The notes under the pieces: model-generated
What the model was told of the DNA's origin: nothing
The model's input: the letters and a program-made list of their open reading frames with translations, nothing else
Database searches by the model: none
Program-made: the position numbers and the translations under genes
Part shown: positions 46,715 through 57,324 of the stretch, in pieces
How positions within the stretch are numbered: the stretch's first letter is position 1
How the letters are laid out: every line of letters starts with the position of its first letter
Assembly: GCA_034440575.1 (NCBI GenBank)
Contig: JAOTOL010001187.1
Span: 186,001 to 250,000 of the forward strand
Length of the DNA: 64,000 nucleotides
Source of the DNA: Imbricaverruca yamaguchii
Taxonomy: Eukaryota; Arthropoda; Thecostraca; Neoverrucidae
Direction: 5' to 3'

Positions 46715-46860
46715 CAGCGCGCGCCCTGCATGGGGGCGAAATCCGCCCCCAAAAAACCTCCTGTTTTTTGCACATAACTCCAGATTTTACCGGCCGATTT
46801 TCGCCATCAGCAACAGGTCATACCTGATTTTTTCCTCTTTCATATCAAACAAACCTTGTC
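46715..46860 (+). repeat. dispersed repeat with GGGGGCGAAATCCGCCCCC hairpin
   Basis: Shares CGCGCCCTG, GGGGGCGAAATCCGCC, a TTTTACCGGCCGATTTTCGCC-like phrase and surrounding order with the tandem copies at 50,205-50,970. The central GGGGGCG / CGCCCCC pair with a five-base loop. Confidence 0.65.
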
Positions 46861-47247
46861 TTAAATGCATTATTTACCAAGCAGCATCATATAGATAATG
46901 CTAAAGTCATCACATACGAAGGCAAATGTTTGCCTCCGCCTTCCCCGCGAAGTGTGGGTACAGCCAGCCTGCTTTGAGTCGAATCGAGTGGTATGCAAAT
47001 TAATCCGAATTATTATAATACTCATATCTGGCTACGGTAGGACCTGAACATGATATTATAAAATACCCTAAACCAAGAATGGTTTTTGCTTTCTTTTATC
47101 TCCCTTGGATATGCCACAGCCCTCGTTATTTCCACCGTTACTGAATCCATCGGCATCAGCAAGACGAGTAAACATAATAGGTGTGGAAACATGGGGGAGT
47201 GGTATGGTCCCCCACTTTATATGGTTCAAGGATTTCCCCTTTCCACA
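46861..47247. other. unassigned sequence
   Basis: No feature recognised. Confidence 0.4.
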
Positions 47248-47253
47248 TACACA

Positions 47254-49671
47254 TTAGGGTGACAGCTATTTGGACCCAAATTTTTTTTTTCTCGAAAAAC
47301 CAAAAAGGCAGTTGATTTTCTGGTTCGTATTAACCTAAAAACACCACATAAACAGTTTCATCTCGATCAAATAATTTGAAGGCGTACCTCATCGCACTTG
47401 AATGTCAGACACCCCAGACATTTTTCTTAGGACCATCCATCCCTATTACTCCGGGTATGTGTTGGCTAAAATAGAGTCAGAACGTGTTCGTGTTGGTCGG
47501 GTGTGCCCTGAATAATCGTATTGCAACCTTTTTCATTATAATTATAGTTTAATATTTAACTATAATTGTAGTTTGTTCCAATTTCCCAATATTAATGCCC
47601 TTTTTGGTCCTTTCGCAAATATGGCCGCTCCGGCAACGCGGAAGAAAACGTATGTACCGGTCATCGGCCTCACCGACGAGAGATTGATGAGTGGAGGTTA
47701 ACCAAAGGGCCCTCGAGCTCATCCAGATCGATGACGACAAAGTGTTCCTCATTGCGCAACGCGAGGAAGGCCGCCGAGGGAAAATGATAGGCGCCGATCG
47801 GCAGCTCGCCGAGTTCGAGCAGCGGCAGTTGAATCGCGCCTCCAAGGCCAGCGATCGCAAGACTCGGAAAGCGCAGCGCATGGCCGAGATCGGCACTGTT
47901 GAGCTCGAGTCTAGCTCCAGCCCCTGTCGAAACTCTACAACAGTGTACGTCTTGTCGGCGGTGGCCGACACCCTCGGGCACGACGTATCCGAGCTCACCA
48001 TGAATCGGGAGTCAATCCGCGAATCCCGGCGGAACCACCGGAAGCAGGCCGTGCAGGGCGCAAGGATGCAAGACATCAAGGCGTCGTTTGCGCCGGACTG
48101 GCTGGTTGTTCACTGGGACGGAAAACTGGTTCCCAAATCTACGACCGGCAGCAGGGGCAAAGTCGACAGTCTTCCGATTTTGGTCGCTGGGACCAACGTC
48201 ACCAAGCTGCTTTCCGTTCCCAAGCTCGAGATCGGCAGTGGACTGGCGATGGCAAACGCTGTTGTGGAGGCCCTGCACGATGGGGGCGCTGCAGACCCGG
48301 TCGTGGGTATGTGTTTCGACACTACGGCCTCGAACACAGGCCCGCAGTCAGGGGCGTGTGTGCACATTGAGCAGCAGCTCGGTCGTGACCTGCTCAATGT
48401 CGCCTGCAGGCACCACATGATCGAGCTCATCGCCGCGAAGGCCTACGGAGTTTGTCTCAACACCCCATCGTCCGGGCCTGAAAACCCGCTCTTCAAACGC
48501 TTCCAGGACAAGTGGGATTTCATCGATCAGGAACAGCACGAGACCATGCCCGATGACCACCTCATGGAGGCCATCCAGGATTCCCGGGACAACCCCATCG
48601 CGGGTTGCAAGCTCCATCCGTCGCAGTTCCAGCCACGGGATGACTATCGCGAGCTCCTGGAGCTCTCCGTGATCGTGCTCGACGGGATGCCGGTCAGAGG
48701 CATTCGATTCCGGCGGCCTGGGGCTCACCACCACGCGCATTGGATGGCGAAGCTGATCTACGCTGTGAAGGTCTACATCTTCCGAGGACAGGCAAACCTG
48801 ACTGCCCGGGAGAGCGCCGGCATCCTTGGGTACGTCAAGTTCACCGTCTCGGTATACGTCCCTGTGTGGTACGCCGCGCCGAGCCCCACATCGGCCCCTG
48901 CGAACGACCTCGCCCTCCTGAAGGATTTGGTCGGGTACGAGGACAAGTCCCTCGCCACTTGTGGTATTTGAGTGAGAGCCTCGTCCCGCTGGCGTTCTTC
49001 GACGAGAACTTACCGCTGGGAACAAAACGGGCCATGATCGAGGCTCTCAGCTCCAATGAGAGCTCGGAGGATCTCACCAAGCGGGCCGTCGTTGATCTCA
49101 AGGCCGACTTGTCGCAGAACACCCTCGCGGACTTCGTGACTAAGTCGTCGCGAACGCTCTTCGTCACCCTGGGTATCGACGACGGCTTCCGACCCGACCG
49201 ACCCGGCGGAGTAGCACGACGACCCTCGCTACGTCGCCGCAGCCCGCAAGGTCAATAGTATCCGGCTACTGAACGACTTCGCCGAGCGTGACGTCGCCCT
49301 AATGGAAGACTACAAGTTGACCCTCACCAAGGACGAGGACCAGACGCAGTACATCCTGCAGGTGGTGGAGGCGCACCGGGGAAGATTACCCGACGCCAAC
49401 AAGAGCACCGTCACCCAGCCTGACTGAGGCCAGGTGACCAGGACCAAGACCAGGACCAGGCCAGGATTAGCTTCGAAACTCATCGCAACGTTGGGTCCAG
49501 GAAGACCCATAAGACCCGCCTAATAATGTATACATTCAAGTGCGATGAGGCATGGCTAAGCATAATTGGATCAGGATGAAACTTTTTACGTGGTGTTTTT
49601 AGGCTAATACAAACCAGAAAATCAACTGCATTTTTCATTTTTCGAAAGTCGAAAAATAAGTGTCACCCTAA
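47254..49671 (+). mobile_element. hAT-like DNA transposon, complete, 2.4 kb
   Basis: The termini TTAGGGTGACA (47,254-47,264) and TGTCACCCTAA (49,661-49,671) are exact inverted repeats, flanked by TACACA on both sides (47,248-47,253 and 49,672-49,677). Beyond the ends, inverted similarity continues for about 145 bases (for example TTGATTTTCTGGTT / AACCAGAAAATCAA, AAAAACACCAC / GTGGTGTTTTT and CTCATCGCACTTGAATG / CATTCAAGTGCGATGAG). hAT elements make 5-8 bp target duplications, so a 6-bp duplication fits. One broken transposase-like gene fills the interior. Confidence 0.82.
47621..49427 (+). pseudogene. transposase-like protein of the hAT-like element, three frameshifts
   Basis: Start at MAAPATRKKTYVPVIGL (47,621); a shift near 47,690 joins it to the main 426-codon frame. 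Putative catalytic landmarks: VVHWDGKLVP (first Asp), MCFDTTASNTG (second Asp), then LLNVACRHHMIELI, which recalls the Cys/His step after the second Asp in hAT transposases, and HHHAHWMAKLIYAVK further on. A shift near 48,958 leads to LSESLVPLAFFDENLPLGTKR. A third near 49,215 returns to the first frame, ending DVALMEDYKLTLTKDEDQ...VVEAHRG...STVTQPD. I recognise this as an uncharacterised protein family widespread in invertebrate genomes; the hAT assignment rests on motifs and target-site length. It is strikingly GC-rich (47.65-49.4 kb) within an AT-rich neighbourhood. About 600 residues if intact. Confidence 0.75.
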
Positions 49672-49677
49672 TACACA

Positions 49678-50204
49678 TGCATACTTTTTGAGACGTTCCT
49701 ATGCCTCTGGCGCACGTGGCCTAGTCGAGAACTTTGACTAAGAGGATATGTCCTTTAACGTATGCAGGCTTACCATCAAAGCCCACCATACTCCGACCCA
49801 ATCAAAATTATAAACTTAATTAAAAATTAAACCCCTCTCGTGCCGTCTCTACCCCATCCAAAGTACGTCACGACACCCATGCATGATGTCACTAGTAGTC
49901 CATACAACTGCTAAAAAGTGTGGCACTTGTGTGCTGTTCATCAATGGAACGTTCAAAAGCTCGGCGCCCCGCCACGACTTGAAGATTGGTGAGATTCCAC
50001 AGCCTTTGGATTTATGAAGACGCTGAGCCTCCTCGGGAGTGTCCAACTGTTGTGGCTTATTCAGTTATTGTTGGGTAAATGAAATGTTGACACATCGCTC
50101 AATCCACCAGAGTGATCCGAGAAAATCATTCCGAACTGTCGCGCAGCTGAAGCTCTGATCTAAGGGTACACTAGCGCACTCAAGTGGTGGGAGTTGTATT
50201 TGAA
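49678..50204. other. unassigned sequence
   Basis: No feature recognised. Confidence 0.4.
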
Positions 50205-50575
50205 CCCTTAACACGCGCCCTGGAGGGGGGGGGGGGCGAAATCCGCCTACCCCTCAGGTTTTTCGTAGATAACTGCCGATTTTATCGGCCGATATGCACC
50301 ATTGTTTGTGTACCTGCTTAGAAATGAACGACACGTTGCTTAAAGAAAGAAAAACGTAAATGGACCGCACATTTTTCGAGTTAGGGGTCGGTAAATTCAA
50401 ACACAAATTATCATCGCCAGACCACAAATATCGGCGCTGATGCGCTTCCCGTATATCAGCAAAAAGAAAGTGTTCTTGGCAACACTAGTGACTTGTTTGA
50501 CGTATATTGCTATGCTATATTGTTTAAAAACCATATCAGGTCACCGAGGTCAAGTCAGGTCAAGTTCATGACAGG
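50205..50575 (+). repeat. ~370-bp tandem duplication, unit 1
   Basis: Begins near TTAACACGCGCCCTGGAGGG with a G12 run, then GGCGAAATCCGCC. It shares TCGGCGCTGAT, AGTGTTCTT and GACTTGTTTGA with unit 2. Its end is GTCAAGTTCATGACAGG. Confidence 0.85.
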
Positions 50576-50577
50576 TT

Positions 50578-50970
50578 AGCACATACCCTGAAGGGGTAGA
50601 GGGCGAAATCCGCCCACCCTCTGATTTTTCGTCGGATTAGTGAGGGTACATCTGGCCCCTTCGATTACCCTAACACGACTCCATATTGTACCGGCCGATA
50701 TACGCCATTTTTCGTACCTGCTTAAAAATAACCGGCGCATTGGATAAAGCAATAAAAATGAAAATCGGCCGAAAGGTTTTTATGTTATGGTCCGTTAAAG
50801 TTTTTAAAAAATCGCAGCGCCAGATCACAGAAATCGGCGCTGATACGCTTCCTGTATATTGGCAAAAGGGAAGTGTTCTTTACAACACTATGCGACTTGT
50901 TTGATGCATATTGTTATGCCATATAATTTTAGTCATGTTAGGTCGCCGAGGTCATCATGACAGGCTAATG
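50578..50970 (+). repeat. ~370-bp tandem duplication, unit 2
   Basis: Begins near TTAGCACATACCCTGAAGGG with GGGCGAAATCCGCCC and ends CATCATGACAGGCTAATGG. About 75-80% similar to unit 1 by eye, with a ~50 base insertion (about 50,633-50,682). Confidence 0.85.
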
Positions 50971-52245
50971 GAACCAAACTTGGTCAAACTGGAATGTTCT
51001 CATAAATGGAAATGACCATCATGCGATTGGTGTCACTTTGCACGATACTCCTGCACATCCGGAAATATACTGTTTGTCATTGTGTGCCTAAGCATTTCTA
51101 TACTTCATTCATGTATTTCACTCCTTTCTTTGCGAATCCGATTGTGAGAGCCGCCCAACGGAGCAGTCAGGTGCGCAGCCCGGTTCCGGTAACTGGAGCA
51201 GGTAATGACCTGATAAAGTGCTCCTATATAGGTGACCTGAGATCAAATGGCGGAGCTGGCAGATGTATTGCATCATTAGTAATGTCCAAAGCATCATTAA
51301 TGCCAATTTTGGAGCATTTAAGCACAATCATAGCGAACCATAACAATGAGAAGCCAAACTACGCAAAACGAGAAAACTTTGCAATTTTGACCGCATTTGA
51401 CCTTGAAGATATTGACCTAAGGTCACGAAATTTGCACGCAATAGAGTTAACTATCGTGTCCATCCACCCTGCGAATTTCGTTGCTCTAGCCTTAATGGGA
51501 GCCGACAGCTTAGGGGGGCGGAATCCCCCCTCCAGTGCGCGTAAGTTTCACAGGCCCTCCAGGGAGCTTGTTAAGAACCCTTAACTTTGGAATGATGTTG
51601 ACTTTATACTATCAATCATGATTAGGCAGCAAGGGATCCAACATTATTAGGGTGGAGGGAATCAAACATCAGCATGGAGCAAATGATCCAGGATCGGTAG
51701 GTTAGCTTTATAGGGTTTTCTAACATTTTACTGTAATTTCCAGCATATATTGCAACACACAAAGTTGAATTTTCTGTATTCTTTGGTTTGTCAATTAAAA
51801 ATATGGTATACATGACAAAAATGAGTGGTCACCTCATTATGATTATGGTAATAAATGTAGTTTGTTTCGACTGTTCTCGATATTCTGCAACAGCCTTGAG
51901 CAACACATCTTCTAATATTCACATTCAACACCAATGCCTGAGGCATTCCAAATTTTGTGAATAGGAAACCAAGAGGAATAATATTCCACACTGGTATTTG
52001 GCATCATTAATACTTTCTCCTAGTAATACAACCTGTATGTACAGTATAGTATTATTGGGCTTGAAGATATTCACAAGACAGATTTTAGACACATGTTCCA
52101 CCAGTAAGCAAATGAAGGGGTTTGATTAGGTTTAGTCAATTTTTTTAGTTTCAAAAATTGGTCTCTGTTCCACAAGTTCCTTTTGTTCTCCAAAAGCAAC
52201 TTATGCTGTTAGGTCAGGGTAGGTTTTTAATTTGATGTTCCAGAA
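50971..52245. other. unassigned; 193-codon frame 51,006-51,584
   Basis: The plus frame 51,006-51,584 is long but has no domain signal, and its end overlaps an inverted GGGGGGCGGAATCCCCCC word (51,515-51,535) belonging to the dispersed repeat family. I do not call a gene. Confidence 0.4.
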
Positions 52246-52556
52246 CGTTAGGCGTCAGACGCAAGGTTAATGCGGACATGGGAACCCCCAGTAAAGGAAG
52301 AAAACAGGTAGGTTCCTGAAGCCATTCAAGACCTCTGAAACATGCGCCCGCGATCTGCGCGCCGGATGTTCATTAGTGTGCGCGTGAATTACAATTTATG
52401 AGACTCTGTCTCTATAAAATATGATGCGAATTGCATTTATGAAAGTTATCTTGCCTTCAGACGTCAATTTCATTGCCAATTGCAGTGATATATTGCGCAT
52501 ATTGCTACTTTGCGTATTGCGTTCTCAAACGATTTCCCACCATTGACGGCCGGCCG

Positions 52557-52676
52557 CCGGCGGCTATGCCGGCGGCTATGCCGGCGGCTATGCCGGCGGC
52601 TATGCCGGCGGCTATGCCGGCGGCTATGCCGGCGGCTATGCCGGCGGCTATGCCGGCGGCCATGCCGGCGGCCCCC
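52557..52676 (+). repeat. 12-bp minisatellite CCGGCGGCTATG, about ten units
   Basis: Eight exact units, then CCGGCGGCCATG and CCGGCGGCCCCC. The 12-base period keeps frames open on both strands (Pro-Ala-Ala-Met or Arg-His-Ser-Arg peptides). In copy 1 the same place (26,145-26,190) is GC-rich but not arrayed. Confidence 0.95.
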
Positions 52677-53039
52677 GGCCCGCCCCCCGGCCGCATTCCG
52701 CCATTTATAATATGGTGGGGCGCAAATCATTCCCTGAATGCCAGAACGCCAAAGTATTACAGTCGAGGCCGACAGGCTTTCTCGATATTGTCCAAGAATA
52801 TTGCGCTTATGGGCGTTTAATGGAAATAATGCATCTACAACCGTGAATTTCTCCTATACCATTTTGGCGTGGCAGAACCGATGCTGCTTGGCATTGTTGA
52901 AGGGTGGAACTTTAAGCTACTTTTTGTCATGTCACCCCTCGGCGGCCCTCCGGATCCTCTGGACAGCAATCGTCGTCGCTTGACGTGCATCGAGCCATGC
53001 CAGAACCTCAATAATTATGGACAGCTTCATGTCCAAAGG

Positions 53040-53590
53040 TAAAGAATGACAGGGTTAGATATAGATAAAAGTAGTCGAGTATGACATCAGAAGGCAGTTG
53101 ATTCTATGTCGGTTTATTTGAGACTATTGGAACTTAATTCGCTAATGTAGAACATCTTATGTACAAATAAAAGTAATACAATGGGATAATTCGAGACAGA
53201 AATCGTGGAGTTGAGTGCAAAATGACAGGGTTAGATAAATATAAAAGTAGTCGAGTATGGGATCGGAAGTTAGCTGAGTTTATGCAAGATTATTTAAAGT
53301 CATTGGAAATAAATTCGGTAATGTGGAACATCCGATATTCAACTTGAAGGAATAGAATGTGATAATTCGAGACACAAATCTTGGAATTGAGTACAAAAGT
53401 GAGAGGGTTAGATATCTATAAAAGTAGTTTAGCATGGCATCAAAAGGCAGTTGATTTTATGCCGGTTTATTTGAGACCATTGGCTATTAATTTGGTAATG
53501 TAGAAATTTCAGGTGGTACGATGTGATAATTTGAACACAAATTCTAGAAATTAGTACATAAGTGACAGGGTTAAACCTTCATGGAAGTTA
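53040..53590 (-). repeat. ~178-bp tandem array inside CGTTAGGCG element copy 2
   Basis: GACAGGGTTAGATA-type phrases occur near 53,048, 53,225, 53,401 (GAGAGGGTTAGATA) and 53,564, giving spacings of about 177, 176 and 163. Same units as 24,926-25,470 on the other strand. Confidence 0.9.
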
Positions 53591-53877
53591 CTCATGATGA
53601 TATAAAAATGTAGCACGCTCGATTTTCGTTTGCTTAAGAACATTGTAAATTGTCAGCACATCACACAGAAGATGCATGACGCGCCTATATCACAAGGTGT
53701 TGGGTGGCCAGTTGCTTTCATCTCACTTTAACGGCAAAGTGACAGGGTGAAATTATTTGATAATAAAATGAACTACACATCATAAGAGAGCTTGCATCAA
53801 TGTTGTTCAAACCTGACCATTGGAAATCATCTGCACCTTCTCTAGAAACTAGAATATAGCATTAATCAGACCCACCC

Positions 53878-53914
53878 CACTCTGGTGGTGTTCTTTCACA
53901 AACCCACCACCAGA
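53878..53914. repeat. conserved subterminal hairpin, copy 2
   Basis: CTCTGGTGGTG ... CACCACCAGAG, equivalent to 24,584-24,619. Confidence 0.75.
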
Positions 53915-53952
53915 GGCGCCACCGATATTATGTGAGCTCATGACGCCTAACG

Positions 53953-54281
53953 ATAAAAATTGTTCAATTTGTATCCATCTTCCTAAATTTTATCTTACAT
54001 TAGTAGTTAGTCTAGGCTAGTCTAGACCATACTGCATTTTCCTTTTAATTAACATTATTTGGTATGCTATATGACCCAACCCAAAGCTCCTTTTTATGGT
54101 GTTACTTTTTCTGCCAACTAAGAAATATAAAATTGCAGAGGAAATGACCGGTCGCATCATGCTAACTACCTTTCCAAATATTCCAGTGAGGAAAAACCAA
54201 CAGTTACAAAATTACTTGAAGGGAAAAACATATGCACAATACTGATGCATACCAAAGGTATTTTGACTTCCAATTTTTTAG
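53953..54281. other. unassigned AT-rich sequence
   Basis: No feature recognised. Confidence 0.4.
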
Positions 54282-54292
54282 TAGGGGAGACC

Positions 54293-54527
54293 GGGGTCAA
54301 ATGTAACAGTTTTTACATTTTCGAGTCAGGAGCGAAAACGTTTTGCGCTGGAGAACACTTTGTTGGATTTTCCCAAACTTTGATGTTTTGCCCTTGCTGC
54401 GTATGTGAAAATATTTATAAATACATACCCTAAGGTGTCGAACTTTTGGTTTAAAAAAGTCACTTCAGGTGTTACAATTGACCCCATGTACGGGGCAATT
54501 GTAACAGCACCCGGGGTCAATTGTACC
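54293..54527. promoter_or_regulatory. left cluster of GGGGTCAATTGTAAC words
   Basis: Copies at 54,293-54,307 (in the terminal repeat), 54,471-54,485 (inverted), 54,492-54,505 (one base shorter) and 54,513-54,527 (GTACC ending). Likely transposase-binding sites by analogy with iterated subterminal sites in other DNA transposons. Confidence 0.6.
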
Positions 54528-54875
54528 ATGTTAACGAATGCTGCGGTAAAAGCCACTTTTATCGAAAACAGCTTGTATTGAAAAACAATTGTATCTTACT
54601 CTCTGAGCTCTTCCTGGAATACAAATCACAGCTCCACCTTTCTCAGGACAAAAACCAACACCACATCATAAAAACGCGATTACGTAACGGATCAAAGCTC
54701 TTGCACCCGTAGGTCTTTTTGGATTCAAAAGCACAGCTTCTCAGGCTAAACAAACTAACTAGCAGGGCTCTGAGACCTAAAACACTTCTTGACTATTTGT
54801 ACTGAAGTAGGGCAAAACATCAAACATCACAACTCGAAACATTTCCAATATCTGTGACGCTCGGTCTGTGGTCGC

Positions 54876-56822
54876 CTACTCGGTGTCCGATTCACAGTTT
54901 TCACATATGTACGCCTCATACTTTTCGACAGTGGTACACGCCTCGTGGGCCCACATCGCGCACATCTCGCACCGGATCCACCTTTCTTTAGATCGACTGG
55001 TATTAAAACTCTCGACGCACACAAGGCAGAAAACTTCTTCAGCGTCATCACTACTGCTTGCCCTGCGGGTGGACTTCCGAGCCCTCTTGCCACCGGCCTT
55101 CTTCGTCTTCTTCTCTTCGTGCTTGTCCATGCTGAGGTTAAGCTTTTTTCGGTGCTTGTTTGCGTTTCTTTCGACTCTGTTCTAGCTCGATCGCTCTCTT
55201 CTCTGGCGTATCTGTCAGAATTGCAGCCTTTCGCTTCCTCCGTCCCGTACTGATGCTTTTCCTTGGGCCTGCTTTGGGCAGAGGCCGAATGTCTTCAGGG
55301 GTGAGCGGTATCGAAGCGATCCCTGATAGACCAGGCTGTTCGATCGCTGATGGACCAGGCTGTTGGCTCTCCGATGGACCAGGCTGTTGGATTCCCGATG
55401 GACCAGGCTGTTCGATCTCCGATGCACCAGGCTGTTCCATCGCCGATGGACCAGGGTGTTCGATTCCCGATGGACCAGAATGTCCGATTACCGGTGGATC
55501 AGCCTGTCCGATACCCGATGGCTCAGAATCTGCAGGATGTGCTATGTCATCTGTGGTCTCGCCTTCGGATGTATGGCTGGCGGAGAGTGCAGTCAGTTCC
55601 GTTCTGGGCCGGTCTGTAACGTTGCTTGGTGCAAAGTCTTCGTTGGTGAATATGTCTGGATTGTACGGACTGATGCCTGTTGTCCGGAAGCCACTCTGGA
55701 TGTTCTTTGGGGTAAACGCCGATACCCAGGCCTCCGCAGCGATCTGTGGGATGTCGTAGATGCTGGCAGTTTTTCCTGGATTGCTTCTCATCCACGCATC
55801 CATGTGAGTAGATATGCTTCTCTTAAACGGGCCGTACACGCTTCTCTCCAGGGGCTGGAGGCGGTGGGAGCAGTGAGGAGGAAAGGAGAGCATCCGCTGT
55901 CCTTGGCCAGGTCTAGGACTTCCACACTGAGTTGGGACACGTGGTTGTCGAGCAGCAGCAACACCGGTGACTCGGGCGTCGACTTCACATGTAGGATGAA
56001 GTGCTTCATGAAGGTCACGAAGTGCTCCGAAGTCATCCAACCAGACTTGTTTGCAGTGCCAATACAACCCACCGGTCCACCACGAACAAACCATTCGTGG
56101 TATCGGACTCTTGGAAACACGAACATCGGTGGCACAGTGTTGCCCATTGCGCTAGTAGCAGCACACATGGTAACGAGATGTCCCCGCTCTCCCGAGGTGA
56201 GTCCTCCCACCTGTTTCACGCCTTTCCCAGCCACCACTGCCGTCGGCTTCTGCACTGTCGTACAGCCAGTTTCATCAAGGTTCCATATCTTTGACGGATC
56301 AAGTTCGTGTCTTGCGAGGACGATCCCCAGCTTATCGAAGAAGTTCTTCACGTTTTCACGATTGAAGCTGGTTGCACGTGCCAAACTGGTGGCCTGCGGT
56401 GACCTAATGGCGAGCTGCGGGTTCCGCTTCAGAAAGGAGTTGAACCAGTCGACTCCTGTTCGTCTCTGATCCGTCCAGGAACTGGGAACTTTCATATCTC
56501 GGGACATCGCGCACTGGTAGGCGAGAACCCTGACCTCCATCGGCGTCAGACCAAAAAACGCCTCCGATGATTTGAGTAGATAGTCAGTGAGTATCTTCTC
56601 ATCGCCTGATGAAAAGACCTTGTTGTGCGGGTTGTAACCGACTGTGATATCCATTCCTTCTTTCTTCTGTTTCACGTAACGAGACAACGTCACATGGCAC
56701 ATTCCATACTGGGCTGAGGCTTTTCTCACCGTCAACCCGCCTTCCATAACCGCGGCAACAGCTTCCTGAGCTGTCTCCAGGCGGGTCCCGCGGTCAGAAG
56801 TTCGTTCTCGAGAGCGAGGCAT
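54876..56822 (-). pseudogene. pogo-like transposase with C-terminal PHD-type finger, two frameshifts
   Basis: The start MPRSRERTSDRGTRLETAQE (56,822) is preferred over an upstream GTG because that extension is translated from the repeated binding words. Residues ~15-60 form a psq-type helix-turn-helix (VRKASAQYGMCHVTLSRYV), followed by a CENP-B/pogo-type second DNA-binding region. The DDE_1 core shows WNLDETGCTTV and LLLLDNHVS, then HRLQPLERSVYGPFKR, where the third acidic position is Glu rather than the usual Asp. A frame change near 55,893 falls just before SFPPHCSHRL. Next comes GISPYNPDIFTNEDF and about eight 24-base repeats encoding EQPGPSGI-like octapeptides (55,325-55,540). After a T6 tract at 55,145-55,150 a second shift joins the C-terminal domain CLVC...WIRCEMC...HEAC...CENC, a PHD-like zinc finger known at the end of several pogo transposases. 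Inactive as read. Confidence 0.88.
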
Positions 56823-56901
56823 CGTCTGAAAATCGGAAACATTCATTGACCAGCGCCCAACGACATTCTGTAGTAAATGCATACTTAATAGTATGGCCAT
56901 A

Positions 56902-57313
56902 GGGGTCAATTGTAACACTGTTACAATTGACCCCAGCAAAAATGTTACAATTGACCCCGCCAAGCCGCGCCATCTTAGAGACGAAACTGATGCAAAACAC
57001 GGCAGCGTGGGCGGCAGCTACGGCGCTACATTTTTGGCTAATTAGCCCCACTCCGCTCAATCAAACTCTTAGATCCATATCTAGTGAGATACGTGAATGA
57101 GCTAATAATTAAACAAAATCATCAAATTTACAACACACCCTCAAAAACACATAGTTGTGAACAGCACTCGACTCACTTGTCGCAACGGCGTGAAACCCCG
57201 TGAGGAAAGGAAACAGCTGACTGTGCATATCCAGTACTGCCGCCAGCGCCATCCATCAGCGGGTTTCGGAACCATAGCTACTGTTACAATTGCCCCGTGT
57301 TACATTTGACCCC
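56902..57313. promoter_or_regulatory. right cluster of GGGGTCAATTGTAAC words
   Basis: Copies at 56,902-56,916, 56,920-56,934 (inverted, making a head-to-head palindrome), 56,944-56,958, 57,283-57,296 and 57,299-57,313 (terminal). The first three lie just upstream of the transposase start, so binding there could also repress transcription. Confidence 0.6.
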
Positions 57314-57324
57314 AGTCTCCCCTA

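Larger units (their letters stand above)
52246..53952 (-). mobile_element. CGTTAGGCG element, copy 2 (inverted)
   Basis: Ends CGTTAGGCGTCA (52,246) and TGACGCCTAACG (to 53,952). The interior is the reverse complement of copy 1: right-end block, GC-rich patch expanded into a 12-bp array, the ~500 bp block, four ~178-bp units, unique region, and the CACCACCAGAG hairpin. It lacks block Y. No coding region. Confidence 0.72.
54282..57324 (-). mobile_element. pogo-like (Tc1/mariner superfamily) DNA transposon, complete, 3.04 kb
   Basis: The left end TAGGGGAGACCGGGGTCAAA (continuing to 54,307) and the right end, read inverted from 57,324, agree at 25 of 26 positions, with TA at each border as expected for TA-targeting elements. 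One transposase gene lies on the minus strand, nearer the right end. Each end carries extra copies of the GGGGTCAATTGTAAC word that closes the terminal repeat. Confidence 0.9.

Noticed and set aside
48348..49025. 225-codon minus frame
   Set aside because: Antisense shadow of the GC-rich hAT-like transposase gene.
51006..51584. 193-codon plus ORF
   Set aside because: No motif, ends in dispersed-repeat sequence, and composition does not stand out; could be chance.
52470..52820. PAAM-repeat and RHSR-repeat frames
   Set aside because: Explained by the 12-base CCGGCGGCTATG array.
55160..56469. Plus-strand frames of 199 and 368 codons
   Set aside because: Antisense shadows of the pogo-like transposase, whose motifs are on the minus strand.
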